NCBI GenBank assembly: GCA_018656005.1
Contig: JABHZW010000006.1
Coordinates: forward strand, 1 to 32,018
From: Candidatus Pseudelusimicrobium marinum
GTDB taxonomy: Bacteria > Elusimicrobiota > Elusimicrobia > Elusimicrobiales > Elusimicrobiaceae
DNA: 32,018 bases
Direction of reading: 5' to 3'
Numbering within the stretch: the first letter of the stretch is position 1; each line of letters starts with the position of its first letter. Made by a program: the position numbers and the translations under genes. The notes under the pieces are model-generated. The model was not told the origin of the DNA, ran no database searches, and was given only the letters and a program-made list of their open reading frames with translations. This document shows, piece by piece, positions 31,558 to 32,018 of this stretch.

Positions 31558-32013
31558 ATGAACTCAACTTATTTAAAAACAGATAATTTTATGGTGAAGA
31601 TTGCAGAGGATAATGGTAAAATCTGTGAAGTTAAGTTTGTGTCTAAAATACCCCCTTCACTAGTAAAAAATATTTCAAATAAAATATTAAAGCAAGCTGT
31701 GAAAGAGTTAAAAGAATATTCCTTAGGTAAAAGAAAAAAGTTTGATGTTCCACTTGATATCAACGGCACAACTTTTCAAAAACAAGTTTGGAATGCTTTA
31801 TTAAAAATACCTTATGGCAAAACAATCTCTTATATGGAAGTGGCCACTTTGATAGCCCGCCCGAAAGCCGCCAGAGCCGTAGGCACCGCTTGTGGAAAAA
31901 ATAATATCCCTATAATAATACCATGCCATAGGGTTTTAGCTACAAATAATAAACTTGGCGGATTCTCGGGCGGGCTAAATATCAAAAAACAGCTACTTAA
32001 ACTAGAAGACTAA
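31558..32013 (+). CDS. ogt: Methylated-DNA--[protein]-cysteine S-methyltransferase
   Basis: This suicidal repair protein takes a methyl group from O6-methylguanine onto its active Cys. The 151-residue product shows the catalytic domain in order: FQKQVWNALLKIPYGKTISY, ARPKAARAVGTACGKNNIP and IIPCHRVL with active C123, then GGFSGGLNIKKQLL. I chose the ATG at 31558 because AGAGGTG precedes it; an upstream ATG would read into arsS. It is 20 bases after arsS and probably co-transcribed. The family is sure; the choice of ogt over other names is by size and lack of an Ada domain. Confidence 0.94.
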   Translation: MNSTYLKTDNFMVKIAEDNGKICEVKFVSKIPPSLVKNISNKILKQAVKELKEYSLGKRKKFDVPLDINGTTFQKQVWNALLKIPYGKTISYMEVATLIARPKAARAVGTACGKNNIPIIIPCHRVLATNNKLGGFSGGLNIKKQLLKLED

Positions 32014-32018
32014 CCAAT

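Overview
The window is an AT-rich stretch (roughly 30% G+C by eye, not computed) of a Gram-negative bacterial chromosome. The Gram-negative call rests on lipid A genes (lpxA, the lpxI type of UDP-diacylglucosamine hydrolase), gmhA for heptose synthesis, and a MoxR/Bat operon. The mix (lpxI, a fused nadD-yqeK, BatABCDE, a MiaB without TRAM, ArsS) would suit a low-GC Elusimicrobiota/Endomicrobia-like lineage, but that placement is a guess from gene content. Apart from the two ends, the genes are housekeeping. No transposase, integrase, phage or CRISPR array is visible.

Layout. Positions 1-1511 (+): end of lpxA, then lpxI. Positions 1512-1739: a hairpin and a compact candidate small RNA with its own promoter and terminator. 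Positions 1740-2875 (-): tRNA-Phe followed by ddl. Positions 2983-6945 (+): nadD-yqeK fusion, LytR_C-domain protein, rsfS, argS, then an unrecognised membrane protein to 8175, closed by a strong bidirectional terminator at 8257-8298. Positions 8314-11071 (-): plsY, gpsA, BFN nuclease-like protein, HU, MerR regulator. Positions 11072-14128 (-): miaA followed by two single-gene units, each followed by a degenerate copy of the miaA 3' end. Positions 14129-14446: repeat-rich intergenic region. Positions 14447-27544 (-): a long unidirectional block of HEAT protein, moxR, DUF58, bat genes, gmhA, rpiB, pgi, miaB and PilZ. Positions 27648-29787 (+): Rrf2 regulator and hybrid-cluster protein hcp with a promoter and operator. 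Positions 30036-32013: arsC-type reductase diverging from arsS and a methylated-DNA-cysteine methyltransferase.

The most notable observations are: (1) the miaA 3' end occurs three times between miaA and plsY, separating two roughly 1 kb single-gene units, which looks like repeated integration at a gene 3' end; (2) six genes (ddl, nadD, rsfS, plsY, miaA, miaB) have a -10 hexamer exactly 6 nt before the ATG and no Shine-Dalgarno site, the architecture of leaderless mRNAs, while most other genes have clear Shine-Dalgarno sites; (3) a candidate sRNA of about 94 nt between lpxI and ddl; (4) a two-copy hairpin element directly after the stop codons of the PilZ gene and hcp, with compensatory base changes in its tip stem; (5) an undescribed signal-peptide/ankyrin-like/four-helix membrane protein family with two divergent members here.
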